A stretch of DNA of 64,000 bases, taken from NCBI GenBank assembly GCA_947575235.1, contig CANPMT010000003.1, forward strand, positions 25,079-89,078, written 5' to 3'. Source of the DNA: an uncultured Porphyromonadaceae bacterium. GTDB taxonomy: Bacteria; Bacteroidota; Bacteroidia; Bacteroidales; Muribaculaceae. A program made the position numbers and the translations under genes. The notes below the pieces were generated by a model. That model had not been told where the DNA came from. It was given only the letters and a program-made list of their open reading frames with translations, and did not search any database. Positions within the stretch are counted from its first letter, which is position 1. Each line of letters starts with the position of its first letter. Shown here in pieces: positions 47,875 to 57,981 of the stretch.

Positions 47875-48762
47875 ATGATTTCATCAATGACAGGATTCGG
47901 ACGCGGTTGCGCCCAGACTCCCAGCAAAAGGATAAAGGTGGAGATTAAGTCGCTCAACAGCAAACAGCTTGACCTGTCGCTGAGAGTGCCCGCTTCTTAC
48001 AAGGAGATGGAAGTTGCCTTGCGCACACCCATAGCCGCCGCTCTCGAGCGTGGCAAGGTGGAGGTGTTCGCTACAGTCGAGAATATTGTGCCCGAGGCCA
48101 CGGCTACGGTCAATGTGGAGCTGCTCGGCGTCTACAAAGCCCAGATCGAGGATATGGCAGCCCGTCTTTCCCTCCCTTTGCCCCAGGATTGGTATGCCGT
48201 GCTGATGCGTATGCCTGAAGCTATGAAGATGGATGTCGCCACTGTCGACGAGGAGGAGACCGAGGCTTTCCACGCCGCCTGCCGCGAGGCTCTCGATGCC
48301 CTTGTCGAATTCCGTCGCCGCGAAGGACGCAAGCTCTACGGATTCTTCGTGGAGAAAATCAACCGCATAGCCGCCCTTCTCAAAGAGGTGGAGCCGCTTG
48401 AGGCGGAGAGGGTGCCCAAGATACGCGAACGCCTTGAAGACCAGCTCAGCCGTCTGCAGTCGATCGAATACGACAAGGGTCGCCTTGAGCAGGAACTCAT
48501 ATTCTACATCGAGAAGCTCGATGTCAACGAGGAGAAACTCCGTCTCGCCACCCATCTCAACTACTTCCTTGAGACACTCGGCGCCGAGGATAGCTATCCC
48601 GAGAGCGGCCAGGGTAAGAAACTCGGTTTCATAGCCCAGGAGATCGGCCGTGAGATAAACACCCTCGGCTCAAAGTCAAACCATGCCGGGATGCAGAAGA
48701 TTGTGGTGATGATGAAAGATGAACTCGAACAGATAAAGGAGCAGGTGCTCAACGTGCTCTGA
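47875..48762 (+). CDS. yicC: YicC family protein
   Basis: MISSMTGFGRGCAQTPSKRIKVEIKSLNSKQLDLSLRVP; C-term EINTLGSKSNHAGMQKIVVMMKDELEQIKEQVLNVL. Confidence 0.96.
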   Translation: MISSMTGFGRGCAQTPSKRIKVEIKSLNSKQLDLSLRVPASYKEMEVALRTPIAAALERGKVEVFATVENIVPEATATVNVELLGVYKAQIEDMAARLSLPLPQDWYAVLMRMPEAMKMDVATVDEEETEAFHAACREALDALVEFRRREGRKLYGFFVEKINRIAALLKEVEPLEAERVPKIRERLEDQLSRLQSIEYDKGRLEQELIFYIEKLDVNEEKLRLATHLNYFLETLGAEDSYPESGQGKKLGFIAQEIGREINTLGSKSNHAGMQKIVVMMKDELEQIKEQVLNVL

Positions 48763-48781
48763 CAAAACCCGCCAACCCCGT

Positions 48782-49354
48782 ATGAAAGGAAAGATAATAA
48801 TACTCTCAGCCCCTTCGGGCACAGGGAAATCCACCATCATAAGCCGTCTGATGCAGGATGAGTCGCTCTGCCTCTCATTCTCGATCTCGGCCACCAGCCG
48901 CAAGCCACGCGGCCAGGAACAGCACGGCCGTGAATACTACTTCCTTACAGAGGAGGAGTTCCAGACCCGTGTCGACAACGGTGAGTTTGTGGAATGGGAG
49001 GAGGTATACGCCGGAACACGCTACGGCACACTCGAGAGTGAGGTGAACCGTGTGGTGGGGGCCGGACGCAACCTTATCATGGATATAGATGTTAAGGGTG
49101 CCCTCAACATCAAGAAGCGCTTCGGCGATGACGCCCTCTCCATCTTTATCATGCCTCCCGGCATAGAGGCGCTCGCAGAGCGTCTCCGTGCGCGTGCCAC
49201 CGATTCGGAGGAGACAATAGCCCGGCGTCTGGCAAAGGCGGAATACGAGATGGGCTTTTCACAGAATTTTGACGAGGTTGTCGTAAATGACGACCTTGAC
49301 ACGGCAGTGGCCGAGGTGGGGGAGAAGATCCGCCGCTATGCCTGTGGCTGCTGA
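48782..49354 (+). CDS. gmk: Guanylate kinase
   Basis: KIIILSAPSGTGKSTIISRLMQ; SATSRKPRGQEQHGREYYFLTEEEF. Confidence 0.97.
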   Translation: MKGKIIILSAPSGTGKSTIISRLMQDESLCLSFSISATSRKPRGQEQHGREYYFLTEEEFQTRVDNGEFVEWEEVYAGTRYGTLESEVNRVVGAGRNLIMDIDVKGALNIKKRFGDDALSIFIMPPGIEALAERLRARATDSEETIARRLAKAEYEMGFSQNFDEVVVNDDLDTAVAEVGEKIRRYACGC

Positions 49355-49378
49355 CCGCGCAATAACATCCATACGATT

Positions 49379-49960
49379 ATGAGAATAGGTATATACAGCG
49401 GAAGTTTCGATCCCATACATTGCGGACACGCGATGGTGGCCAACTACGCGTCGCAATGGGGGGGCGTAGATGAGGTGTGGCTCATGGTGAGCCGCCTCAA
49501 TCCCCTGAAGAAGGATGGCTGCCCTCCGGCAGCCGATGCCCACCGCCTGCGCATGGCGCAGATGGTGGCCGAAGAATGCAATGGTGTCAAGGCCTCCGAC
49601 TTTGAGTTGGAGCTGCCCGAACCCTCCTACACCTACGTCACACTCAAGAAACTTCAGGAACACTATCCCGAACATTCATTCGTGCTCATAATAGGGAGCG
49701 ACAACTGGGTGAACTTAGGCCGATGGCGCGACGCCGGGAAGATAATCCGCGAGTTCGGTCTGCTGATATACCCGCGTCCCGGATTCGAGACCCCGCACAC
49801 GCCTCCTCCGGGGGTGACGGTGCTCGGCGACGGCCCCACGGCCCATATCTCGTCGAGCTTCGTTCGCCAGGCCATAGGCGAAGGTGCCAACATAAACTTT
49901 TTTGTGCCTGTAAGGGTTGCAGAATATATAACCACCCATAATCTGTATGAACATGAATGA
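49379..49960 (+). CDS. nadD: Nicotinate-nucleotide adenylyltransferase
   Basis: MRIGIYSGSFDPIHCGHAMVANYA; ISSSFVRQAIGEG. Confidence 0.95.
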   Translation: MRIGIYSGSFDPIHCGHAMVANYASQWGGVDEVWLMVSRLNPLKKDGCPPAADAHRLRMAQMVAEECNGVKASDFELELPEPSYTYVTLKKLQEHYPEHSFVLIIGSDNWVNLGRWRDAGKIIREFGLLIYPRPGFETPHTPPPGVTVLGDGPTAHISSSFVRQAIGEGANINFFVPVRVAEYITTHNLYEHE

Positions 49961-50465
49961 AGATAACATACGCACCCGGCTGCTATCAGTGACGCAGCTC
50001 GCCGCCGGTTACTGCGCCCTTTGCGAGAATGCCACCGAGATGGAGAAGGAGGAGTTTGTTGACCGTATGCTCGACTCCCTCCCGCGGATATACTGGGAAT
50101 TTTTCGACATCACAGCCGAAGACCTTGTCACGCTTGAGGAGTCGGACTACCGTCCTGACTACGTCGACGAGGATTATTACGACAGCATCCGCCGCCATAT
50201 CGAGGCTGTGCTCGGACCCGACGACATGTTTCTCGAGACTTTCGAGGAGGATATGAAATACAGCGACACGCCGATAGCCGCCTCCATCGCCGAATCATTG
50301 GCCGACATCTTCCAGCCCCTCTTCAATTTCATCTCAGTGGTGAAAGACACCGATGGCGACAGCCTCGTAGAGGCTTACCTGCAGTGCAAGGAGGATTTCG
50401 TGACCTACTGGAGCCAGACGCTCTGCAATGTGCTCCGCGCACTCAATCATATCAAATACAGTTGA
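49947..50465 (+). CDS. DUF5063-like conserved protein
   Basis: Acidic helical protein overlapping the nadD end: LLSVTQLAAGYCALCENATEMEKEEFVDRMLDSLPRIYWEFFDI. Confidence 0.7.
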   Translation: MNMNEDNIRTRLLSVTQLAAGYCALCENATEMEKEEFVDRMLDSLPRIYWEFFDITAEDLVTLEESDYRPDYVDEDYYDSIRRHIEAVLGPDDMFLETFEEDMKYSDTPIAASIAESLADIFQPLFNFISVVKDTDGDSLVEAYLQCKEDFVTYWSQTLCNVLRALNHIKYS

Positions 50466-50482
50466 CCTGAAAAATTTAACCA

Positions 50483-51799
50483 ATGGATAATGAGACAATA
50501 TTGCAGTTGCTCGAATGGCTCGACGCCTCGACCTGCAACTTTCTTGCCGTGAAAACAATCACTTCCGAACTGGATAAGGCCGGATTCGCCGCGCTCAATC
50601 CCTCGGAGGGATGGGATATAAAACCGGGTGGGAAATATTATGTGGTGAAGAACGGCAGCGCCGTGTTCGCTTTCGTGGCCGGCACGGCATCCCCCGCCGA
50701 GGCCGGGTTCCGTCTGGTGGCCGCCCACAGCGACAGCCCCTGCTTCAAGATAAAGCCGAATGCCGAGATTCTCGGCGACGGGGGAGTGGTGGCTCTCAAT
50801 GTCGAGAAATATGGGGGCGGTATTCTCTACACATGGTTTGACCGGCCGCTCTCGATTTCAGGACGTGTGATGGTGGATTCAGGCGATCCCTTGAATCCCG
50901 AAACAAGACTCTTCGACCTGCGCCGCCCCGTGGCCACCATACCGCACCTCGCCATACATTTCAACCGAAGTGTCAACGAAGGGAATCCGCTCAGCGTGCA
51001 GAAAGATATGAAGCCGGTGATCGGCTACTTCTCGCGCGAGGAGGTGATGGACACTGCCAAGAAAGGTGGTTTCGTGAAGGTGATGATTGCTGAATCGCTC
51101 GGTATAGAGCCCACCGATATCATCGACTACGAGGCCAATCTCTATCCCTTCGAGAAAGCCGGGGTGTGCGGTGTCAACGATGAATATATGCAATCGGCGC
51201 GTATCGACGACCTCTCCATGGCCTTCGCCGGACTACGCGCCATGCTCGACACCTGCGACAAGCCTTGTGCCGCCACAAGGGTGCTCGCCGTGTTTGACAA
51301 TGAGGAGACCGGTTCAGGCACCAAGCAAGGCGCCGCCTCACCGGTGCTGCGCAATATGCTCGACCGTATTGTCACCCTCTACGGCGGCGAGGCCGACGCT
51401 TTCTACCGTAGCATAGCCCGGTCGTTCATGATCTCGGCCGACGACGCCCACGCATGGCATCCCAACTACGGCGAGAAATATGATCCCACCAACCATCCCG
51501 TCATCGGAGGTGGACCCGTGGTGAAAATCAACTCCAACTGCAAATATATGACCGATGCCGAAAGTTCGGCCATATTCCGCAATATCTGCCGCGTGGCAGA
51601 TGTGCAGTGCCAGTATTTCGTCAACCATTCAGACGTGGCAGGAGGTTCCACCTTAGGGAACATACTCACCTCACAGATCGACATAAAAGGTGTCGACATG
51701 GGTAACGCGATATGGGCGATGCATTCCGCCAGGGAGACAGCCGGGACATCCGACCATGTGGAGACCGTGAAAGTCTTCACCACCTTCTTCACCCTCTGA
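50483..51799 (+). CDS. M18 family aminopeptidase
   Basis: RLVAAHSDSPCFKIKPNAE; VLAVFDNEETGSGTKQGA; SADDAHAWHPNYGEKYDPTNHPVIGGGPVVKIN. Confidence 0.95.
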   Translation: MDNETILQLLEWLDASTCNFLAVKTITSELDKAGFAALNPSEGWDIKPGGKYYVVKNGSAVFAFVAGTASPAEAGFRLVAAHSDSPCFKIKPNAEILGDGGVVALNVEKYGGGILYTWFDRPLSISGRVMVDSGDPLNPETRLFDLRRPVATIPHLAIHFNRSVNEGNPLSVQKDMKPVIGYFSREEVMDTAKKGGFVKVMIAESLGIEPTDIIDYEANLYPFEKAGVCGVNDEYMQSARIDDLSMAFAGLRAMLDTCDKPCAATRVLAVFDNEETGSGTKQGAASPVLRNMLDRIVTLYGGEADAFYRSIARSFMISADDAHAWHPNYGEKYDPTNHPVIGGGPVVKINSNCKYMTDAESSAIFRNICRVADVQCQYFVNHSDVAGGSTLGNILTSQIDIKGVDMGNAIWAMHSARETAGTSDHVETVKVFTTFFTL

Positions 51800-51832
51800 A
51801 AAGGGCAGAAATTGCGTAGAATCGCCTTAAAA

Positions 51833-51864
51833 TTTGCTGAAAAAAATAAAATTTAATATCTTTG
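51833..51864 (+). promoter_or_regulatory. Putative promoter for tig
   Basis: TTTG (51833-51836) - 20 nt - TATCTTTG (51857-51864). Confidence 0.65.
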
Positions 51865-51956
51865 CAGCCGGAATTGCCGTAAACGGCCCTGCCACAACCA
51901 CAGGAACCGGCGGCCTACACTGGTAAAATACATAAAATTATACAGATACAGTCAAA

Positions 51957-53318
51957 ATGAACGTAAATTACGACAAACTCGGTAACGTAAACGGTGAGAT
52001 TACCGTGACAATCGAGGAGAAAGACTACGCCGACAAAGTACAGAAACAGCTCAAGCAGATTGGCAAGACCCACTCTGAGCCCGGTTTCCGTCCGGGTCAC
52101 GTACCCGCCGGCCTCATCGCCAAGAAATATGGCACAGCTGTGAAATATGACGTCATCAACAAAGAGGTGGCCGACGCTGTGTTCAACTATATCAAAGAGA
52201 ACAAACTTCAGGTTCTTGGCCAGCCCATCCCCGAGGCTGACAACCACATCGATATCGACAAGACTGAATTCACTTTCAAATTCAAGGTGGGCCTCGCTCC
52301 CGAGTTTGACAACCACGTCAACAAAGACCTCCATGTTCCTTTCTACAACATCCAGGTTACTGACGAGATGGTAAACGAACAGGTTGAGGGTCTCCGCAAG
52401 CGCTTCGGCCGTCAGGTGCCGGGTGAGGAGACTGAGCCCAACTGCGTGATCAAGGGTGAGATTGCCGAGCTCAACGAGGATGGCTCTGTAAAAGAGGGTG
52501 GCATCGTGGTTGAGAATGGAATCATCGCTCCTATCCACTTCAAGAACGACGACCAGAAGAAGCTCTTCGAGGCAAAGAAAGTTGGCGACAGCATCGTGTT
52601 CAACCCTGCCGTGGCTTGCGACAACAGCGAGATCGAGCTCTCTTCAATGCTCAATATCGACAAAGAGCAGGTTGAGGAGCACAAGGGTGACTTCCGTTTC
52701 ACAATCAAGGAGATCATCGTGCTCAAACCCGCTGACTTCGACCAGGAATTCTTCGACAACTCCGTAGGCAAGGATAAAGCCCACAACGAGGAGGAGTTCC
52801 GCGCGGCCATCAAGGAGCTCATCGGCATCAACTTCGAGAACGACGCGAACTACCGCTTCTCAATCGACGCCAAAGAGGCTGTCGAGAATGCAGTAGGCCA
52901 GCTTGAGTATCCCGAGGAGATTCTCAAGGATTTCCTCATGCGCCAGAACGAGAAACTCACCAAGGAGAATATCGACGAGGAGTTTGAGAAGATGCGCGGC
53001 ACACTCACCTGGGATCTTATCCGCGACAACATCGCAGCCAAGTTTGAGGTGAAGGTGACTGAGGAGGATATCCTCGACGAGGCACGTGGCGCCGTGGCAC
53101 GCCAGCTGATGCAGTATGGCCCCAACGCACTCGCCGAGCAGATGATCGAGAAGTACGCAGCCGAGGTTGTGAAAGATGACAAGAACCGCGAGATGCTCTT
53201 CAACAACGCCCTTACACGCAAGGTGTTCGAGACCATCAAGGAGAACGTGACCCTCGACAACAAGGACGTTACCGTAGAGGAATTCCGCCAGCTCTTCGCT
53301 CCCAAGGCCGAGGCCTGA
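51957..53318 (+). CDS. tig: Trigger factor
   Basis: YADKVQKQLKQIGKTHSEPGFRPGHVPAGLIAKKYG ribosome-binding motif; overall length, and upstream of clpP/clpX. Confidence 0.93.
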   Translation: MNVNYDKLGNVNGEITVTIEEKDYADKVQKQLKQIGKTHSEPGFRPGHVPAGLIAKKYGTAVKYDVINKEVADAVFNYIKENKLQVLGQPIPEADNHIDIDKTEFTFKFKVGLAPEFDNHVNKDLHVPFYNIQVTDEMVNEQVEGLRKRFGRQVPGEETEPNCVIKGEIAELNEDGSVKEGGIVVENGIIAPIHFKNDDQKKLFEAKKVGDSIVFNPAVACDNSEIELSSMLNIDKEQVEEHKGDFRFTIKEIIVLKPADFDQEFFDNSVGKDKAHNEEEFRAAIKELIGINFENDANYRFSIDAKEAVENAVGQLEYPEEILKDFLMRQNEKLTKENIDEEFEKMRGTLTWDLIRDNIAAKFEVKVTEEDILDEARGAVARQLMQYGPNALAEQMIEKYAAEVVKDDKNREMLFNNALTRKVFETIKENVTLDNKDVTVEEFRQLFAPKAEA

Positions 53319-53344
53319 GCCGCAGCTGAGGTAAAGATATGACC

Positions 53345-53380
53345 CGACCCGGCTGAGCGTGCCACGCTCAAGCCGGGTCG
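53345..53380 (+). terminator. Terminator downstream of tig
   Basis: cgacccggctgagcgtg...cacgctcaagccgggtcg stem followed by a T-rich tract. Confidence 0.75.
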
Positions 53381-53477
53381 ATTCGCTTTTTTGGCACGCT
53401 TTTTGCTGAAATTCAATGCCGGGTCAAGATATTTTTACCCTCCCGGAGCGTTATAAACGTAAAGTACTATTATTATT

Positions 53478-54194
53478 ATGCAGAACGATTTTAGAAATTT
53501 CGCTGTCAACCATCTTGGAATCAACTCCAACACACTTGACAGCTATACCCGCTATATCGACAGAAACGCCACTAACGTGAGCCTCACTCCGTCGGCCGAT
53601 TACATGAATCCCTATATCCTTGAGGAGCGCCAGCTCAACGTCACCCAGATGGACGTTTTCTCGCGTCTGATGATGGACCGCATCATCTTCCTCGGCACAC
53701 AGGTGAGCGACACCAGCGCCAACATCATCCAGGCGCAGCTGCTCTATCTTGACTCGGTTGACCCCGAGAAGGATATCTCACTCTACATTAACTCACCCGG
53801 CGGTTCGGTATATGCCGGACTCGGAATCTACGACACAATGCAGTATGTATCGAGCGACGTATCGACCATCTGCACCGGCATGGCCGCCTCAATGGCCGCT
53901 GTGCTTCTCGTGGCCGGCCAGCATGGGAAACGCTTCGCGCTTCCACATTCGAGAGTGATGATTCACCAGCCGATGGGTGGCATCCAGGGTCAGGCCTCCG
54001 ATATCGAGATCACAGCCCGCGAGATTCTCAAACTCAAGGAGGAACTCTACCGTATCATCTCCGACCACTCGGGACAGCCCTTCGAGAAGGTCGAGGCCGA
54101 TTCCGACCGCGACTACTGGATGATAGCACGCGAGGCCAAGGAATACGGCATGATCGACAAGATTCTCATTAACCCTAAAAAGGAGGAGAAATAA
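53478..54194 (+). CDS. clpP: ATP-dependent Clp protease proteolytic subunit
   Basis: [63 protein letters not shown]. Confidence 0.97.
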   Translation: MQNDFRNFAVNHLGINSNTLDSYTRYIDRNATNVSLTPSADYMNPYILEERQLNVTQMDVFSRLMMDRIIFLGTQVSDTSANIIQAQLLYLDSVDPEKDISLYINSPGGSVYAGLGIYDTMQYVSSDVSTICTGMAASMAAVLLVAGQHGKRFALPHSRVMIHQPMGGIQGQASDIEITAREILKLKEELYRIISDHSGQPFEKVEADSDRDYWMIAREAKEYGMIDKILINPKKEEK

Positions 54195-54199
54195 GAGAG

Positions 54200-55453
54200 A
54201 TGGCAGGTAAAAAGAACGGACTCGTATGTTCGATGTGCGGGGCACATGATTCCTCGGCCAATCCCGTCGTGACGGTGTTCGAGGGTCTTAACCTCTGCAC
54301 GGACTGCATCAAATTTATCGACGACGCACGCGACGCCCAGCTCAAGAAGGGTGCGCGTGCCGAGTCAAAGGGCACGGAGGGTGAGAACTCCATACCGAAA
54401 CCCCAGGAGATAAAGAAATTTCTGGATGAATATATCATCGGCCAGGAGGAGGCTAAGAAATACCTCTCTGTGGCAGTCTACAACCATTACAAGCGCATAG
54501 CCCAGGCTGCCGCTCCCGATGATGTGGATATCGAGAAATCGAATATCATCCTCGTGGGGCCTACAGGCACCGGCAAAACACTTCTCGCCAAGACCATAGC
54601 CCGTCTGCTCGACGTACCCTTCACCATAGTAGACGCCACGGTTCTCACCGAGGCAGGATATGTGGGCGAGGATATAGAGTCGCTGCTGACCCGTCTGCTC
54701 CAGGCCTGCGACTATGATGTGGAGCGTGCCGAGAAGGGTATAGTATTCATCGACGAAATCGACAAGATAGCCCGTAAGAGCGACAACCCGTCGATTACCC
54801 GTGACGTCAGCGGCGAGGGTGTTCAGCAGGGTCTGCTGAAACTTCTCGAAGGCTCGACCGTGCTCGTGCCGCCAAACGGGGGCCGCAAGCATCCCGAGCA
54901 GAAGATGATACCGGTCGACACCAAGAATATCCTCTTCATCTGCGGCGGAGCTTTTGACGGAATCGAGCGCAAGATAGCCTCGCGCCTCAACACCCACGTG
55001 GTAGGTTACGGCCACGACGAGTCAGGCCGCAAGAAACAGCGCGAGAACCTGATGCGTTATGTCATGCCGCAAGACCTCAAGTCGTTCGGTCTTATCCCCG
55101 AGATTATCGGCCGTCTGCCGGTGCTCACCAGTCTTGAGCCGCTCGACAAAGCCGCCCTGCGCCGCATTCTCACCGAGCCCAAGAATGCAATAACCCGCCA
55201 GTACAAGAAGCTTTTCCTTCTCGACGGTGTGGAGCTTGAGTTCAGCGACGATGCCCTCGACCTGATAGTGGACAAAGCCATAGAATATAAACTCGGAGCC
55301 CGCGGACTGCGTTCAATCGTGGAGACCATCATGGTTGACGCCATGTATGAGGTGCCCTCGCAGCCCGTCAAGACCTTCACGGTGGATGCCGCCTACGTGC
55401 AGCAGCAGCTTGAGAAGGCACATTTCGAGAAAACCCGCATATCCGAGAAATAA
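54200..55453 (+). CDS. clpX: ATP-dependent Clp protease ATP-binding subunit ClpX
   Basis: Zinc finger [67 protein letters not shown]. Confidence 0.98.
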   Translation: MAGKKNGLVCSMCGAHDSSANPVVTVFEGLNLCTDCIKFIDDARDAQLKKGARAESKGTEGENSIPKPQEIKKFLDEYIIGQEEAKKYLSVAVYNHYKRIAQAAAPDDVDIEKSNIILVGPTGTGKTLLAKTIARLLDVPFTIVDATVLTEAGYVGEDIESLLTRLLQACDYDVERAEKGIVFIDEIDKIARKSDNPSITRDVSGEGVQQGLLKLLEGSTVLVPPNGGRKHPEQKMIPVDTKNILFICGGAFDGIERKIASRLNTHVVGYGHDESGRKKQRENLMRYVMPQDLKSFGLIPEIIGRLPVLTSLEPLDKAALRRILTEPKNAITRQYKKLFLLDGVELEFSDDALDLIVDKAIEYKLGARGLRSIVETIMVDAMYEVPSQPVKTFTVDAAYVQQQLEKAHFEKTRISEK

Positions 55454-55477
55454 CCCCTCGGCAGAGAGATGCAAAAG

Positions 55478-55512
55478 AGGCGGCCACAGGAGATTAAACC
55501 CTGTGGCCGCCT
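55478..55512 (+). terminator. Terminator downstream of clpX
   Basis: aggcggccacagg...cctgtggccgcct, 13-bp perfect arms. Confidence 0.75.
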
Positions 55513-55717
55513 TTGTTGGGAGTGGGGTGAAAGGGGTAATAGAGAGGGTGAGCGGAGAGGGGAAACGATCAGGATTTGAAAAAAATGATTCGTGATTATG
55601 ATATTTCAAGATTTTTTTTTAATTTTGTAATAAACTCCGTTCTCCGGGTGTGTGCCGAAAGCCGGCACTCACTGAGAGAGGGGGGAATGTTTTCCATAAT
55701 CTTCGAACCTCACAACC

Positions 55718-57898
55718 ATGGCAGACATCAAAGCGATATACGGAGCCTTGAAACATAACTTCGGCTTCGACAACTTTAAAGGGAACCAGCTTGAGATAAT
55801 AAGCACACTTCTTGATGGAGAGGATGTGTTTGTGCTGATGCCCACAGGAGGGGGCAAATCCCTGTGCTATCAGCTTCCGGCGCTCATGTCGGAAGGAACG
55901 GCTATAGTGATTTCCCCGCTCATCGCCCTGATGAAGAATCAGGTCGATGCCATGCGTCATTACGGCGAGGATGACGGAATAGCCCATTTCCTCAACTCCT
56001 CGCTCAATAAGGCGATGGCCGACAAAGTGAAGAATGACGTGCTTTCGGGGCGCACCAAACTCCTGTATGTGGCTCCGGAATCATTCACGAAAGAGGAGAC
56101 GATGAATTTCATGCGTCTCGTCAACATCTCGTTCTATGCTGTGGACGAGGCGCACTGCATATCGGAATGGGGGCATGATTTCCGTCCGGAATACCGTCGC
56201 ATCCGCAACATCATCAACGAGGTGGGCACACGTCCGCTCATAGCGTTGACCGCCACCGCCACCCCCAAGGTGCAGCACGACATACAGAAGAACCTCGGCA
56301 TGCTTGATGCCAAGGTCTTCAAATCGAGCTTCAACCGCTCCAACCTCTACTATGAGGTGCGTCCCAAGACAAAGGATATCGACCGCTACATCATCCGTTT
56401 CATAAAAGGTAACGAGGGGAAGTCGGGCATAATCTACTGTCTGAGCCGCAAGAGGGTTGAGGAGCTGGCCGAGACACTGCGCCTCAACGACATACGTGTG
56501 TTACCCTATCATGCCGGGATGGATTCCGTGACCCGCTCCGACAATCAGGACGCCTTCCTTCATGAGAAGGTCGACGTGATAGTGGCCACGATAGCCTTCG
56601 GCATGGGTATCGACAAACCCGACGTCAGGTATGTGATACACTACGACATCCCCAAGAGTCTGGAGGGTTACTACCAGGAGACCGGTCGTGCCGGACGCGA
56701 CGGCGGGGAAGGGCGCTGCATAACGTATTATACAAATAAAGATCTTCAGAAACTCGACAAACTGATGCAGAGCAAGACGGCGACCGAACAGGAAATCGGA
56801 CGTCATCTGCTTGCGGAGACAGCAAGCTATGCCGAGTCTTCAGTTTGCCGACGAAAAATACTCTTACATTATTTCGGTGAGCAATATGAGGCAGACAACT
56901 GCGGCAATTGCGACAATTGTTTAAATCCTAAAAAACAAGTGGAAGCTAAAGAAGAACTTTGCGCCGTCATAGAGACGGTTATTGCACTGAAAGAGAAATT
57001 TAATCCCGATTATCTGGTGAACGTCATGATCGGCAGGGCCACCGACGAGGTGCGCTCCTACCATCACAATGAAATTGATGAGTTCGGTTGCCTGACCGGC
57101 GCTGACGAGAAGATGCTCTCATCCGTGATACGTCAGGGCGCCATAGCCGGTTATCTTGAGAAAGATGTTGAGAATTACGGGATTATTCATGTCACACCCA
57201 AGGGGAAGAAATACTTGAAGAAGCCAACTTCTTTCAAGATTGTCGAAGACAATGACTTCGCCGATATGGAGGTGGAGCCCCAGATAAAGGGTGGCGCCTC
57301 ATGTGCGGCCGACCCGATGCTCTACAATATGCTGAAGGACCTCCGCAAGAAGATGGCAAAGAAACTCGACCTCCCCCCGTATGTGATTTTCCAGGATCCG
57401 AGTCTTGAGGCCATGGCCACGACTTATCCCATCACAGTGGATGAACTGGCCAACATACCGGGCGTGGGAGCCGGAAAGGCCAAACGTTACGGCGAGGAGT
57501 TTGTGAAACTCATCAAACTTCATGTGGATGAGAATGAGATCGAGCGTCCCGAGGATATCCGCGTGCGCTCCGTAGCCAACAAGAGCAAGCTCAAGATTTC
57601 AATCATACACAGCATCGACCGCAAGATCGACCTCGAGGAGCTGGCCGAGAGCAAAGGTCTGGAATTCGGCGAGCTCATCGACGAACTTGAGGCTATAGTG
57701 GACGCCGGCACCAAGATCAACATCGATTACTTCCTCCAGGAGATAATGGACGAGGACCACGAGCTCGACATCATCGACTTCTTCAAAGAGAGCCAGGAGG
57801 ATGACCTTGAGGCCGCCATTCAGGAACTCGGAGATGAATTCACCGAGGAGGAGATACGTCTTGTGAGGGTGAAATTCCTCTCGGAGATGGGTAATTGA
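55718..57898 (+). CDS. recQ: ATP-dependent DNA helicase RecQ
   Basis: FKGNQLEIISTLLDGEDVFVLMPTGGGKSLCYQLPA; VDEAHCISEWGHDFRPEYR; YYQETGRAGRDGG; zinc-binding cysteines CRRKILLHYFGEQ...CGNCDNC; HRDC region. Confidence 0.97.
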   Translation: MADIKAIYGALKHNFGFDNFKGNQLEIISTLLDGEDVFVLMPTGGGKSLCYQLPALMSEGTAIVISPLIALMKNQVDAMRHYGEDDGIAHFLNSSLNKAMADKVKNDVLSGRTKLLYVAPESFTKEETMNFMRLVNISFYAVDEAHCISEWGHDFRPEYRRIRNIINEVGTRPLIALTATATPKVQHDIQKNLGMLDAKVFKSSFNRSNLYYEVRPKTKDIDRYIIRFIKGNEGKSGIIYCLSRKRVEELAETLRLNDIRVLPYHAGMDSVTRSDNQDAFLHEKVDVIVATIAFGMGIDKPDVRYVIHYDIPKSLEGYYQETGRAGRDGGEGRCITYYTNKDLQKLDKLMQSKTATEQEIGRHLLAETASYAESSVCRRKILLHYFGEQYEADNCGNCDNCLNPKKQVEAKEELCAVIETVIALKEKFNPDYLVNVMIGRATDEVRSYHHNEIDEFGCLTGADEKMLSSVIRQGAIAGYLEKDVENYGIIHVTPKGKKYLKKPTSFKIVEDNDFADMEVEPQIKGGASCAADPMLYNMLKDLRKKMAKKLDLPPYVIFQDPSLEAMATTYPITVDELANIPGVGAGKAKRYGEEFVKLIKLHVDENEIERPEDIRVRSVANKSKLKISIIHSIDRKIDLEELAESKGLEFGELIDELEAIVDAGTKINIDYFLQEIMDEDHELDIIDFFKESQEDDLEAAIQELGDEFTEEEIRLVRVKFLSEMGN

Positions 57899-57981
57899 CC
57901 CACTCTTGACAAGGCGCGATATAATTTTATCCGATTCCTGACGTTAATGGATATATAACGATAACAAACTTCTCATAGCAG

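Noticed and set aside
53461-53480. Short (TTA)n microsatellite before clpP as a phase-variable tract
   Set aside because: Only about four units in the leader of an essential housekeeping gene; no evidence for variation.
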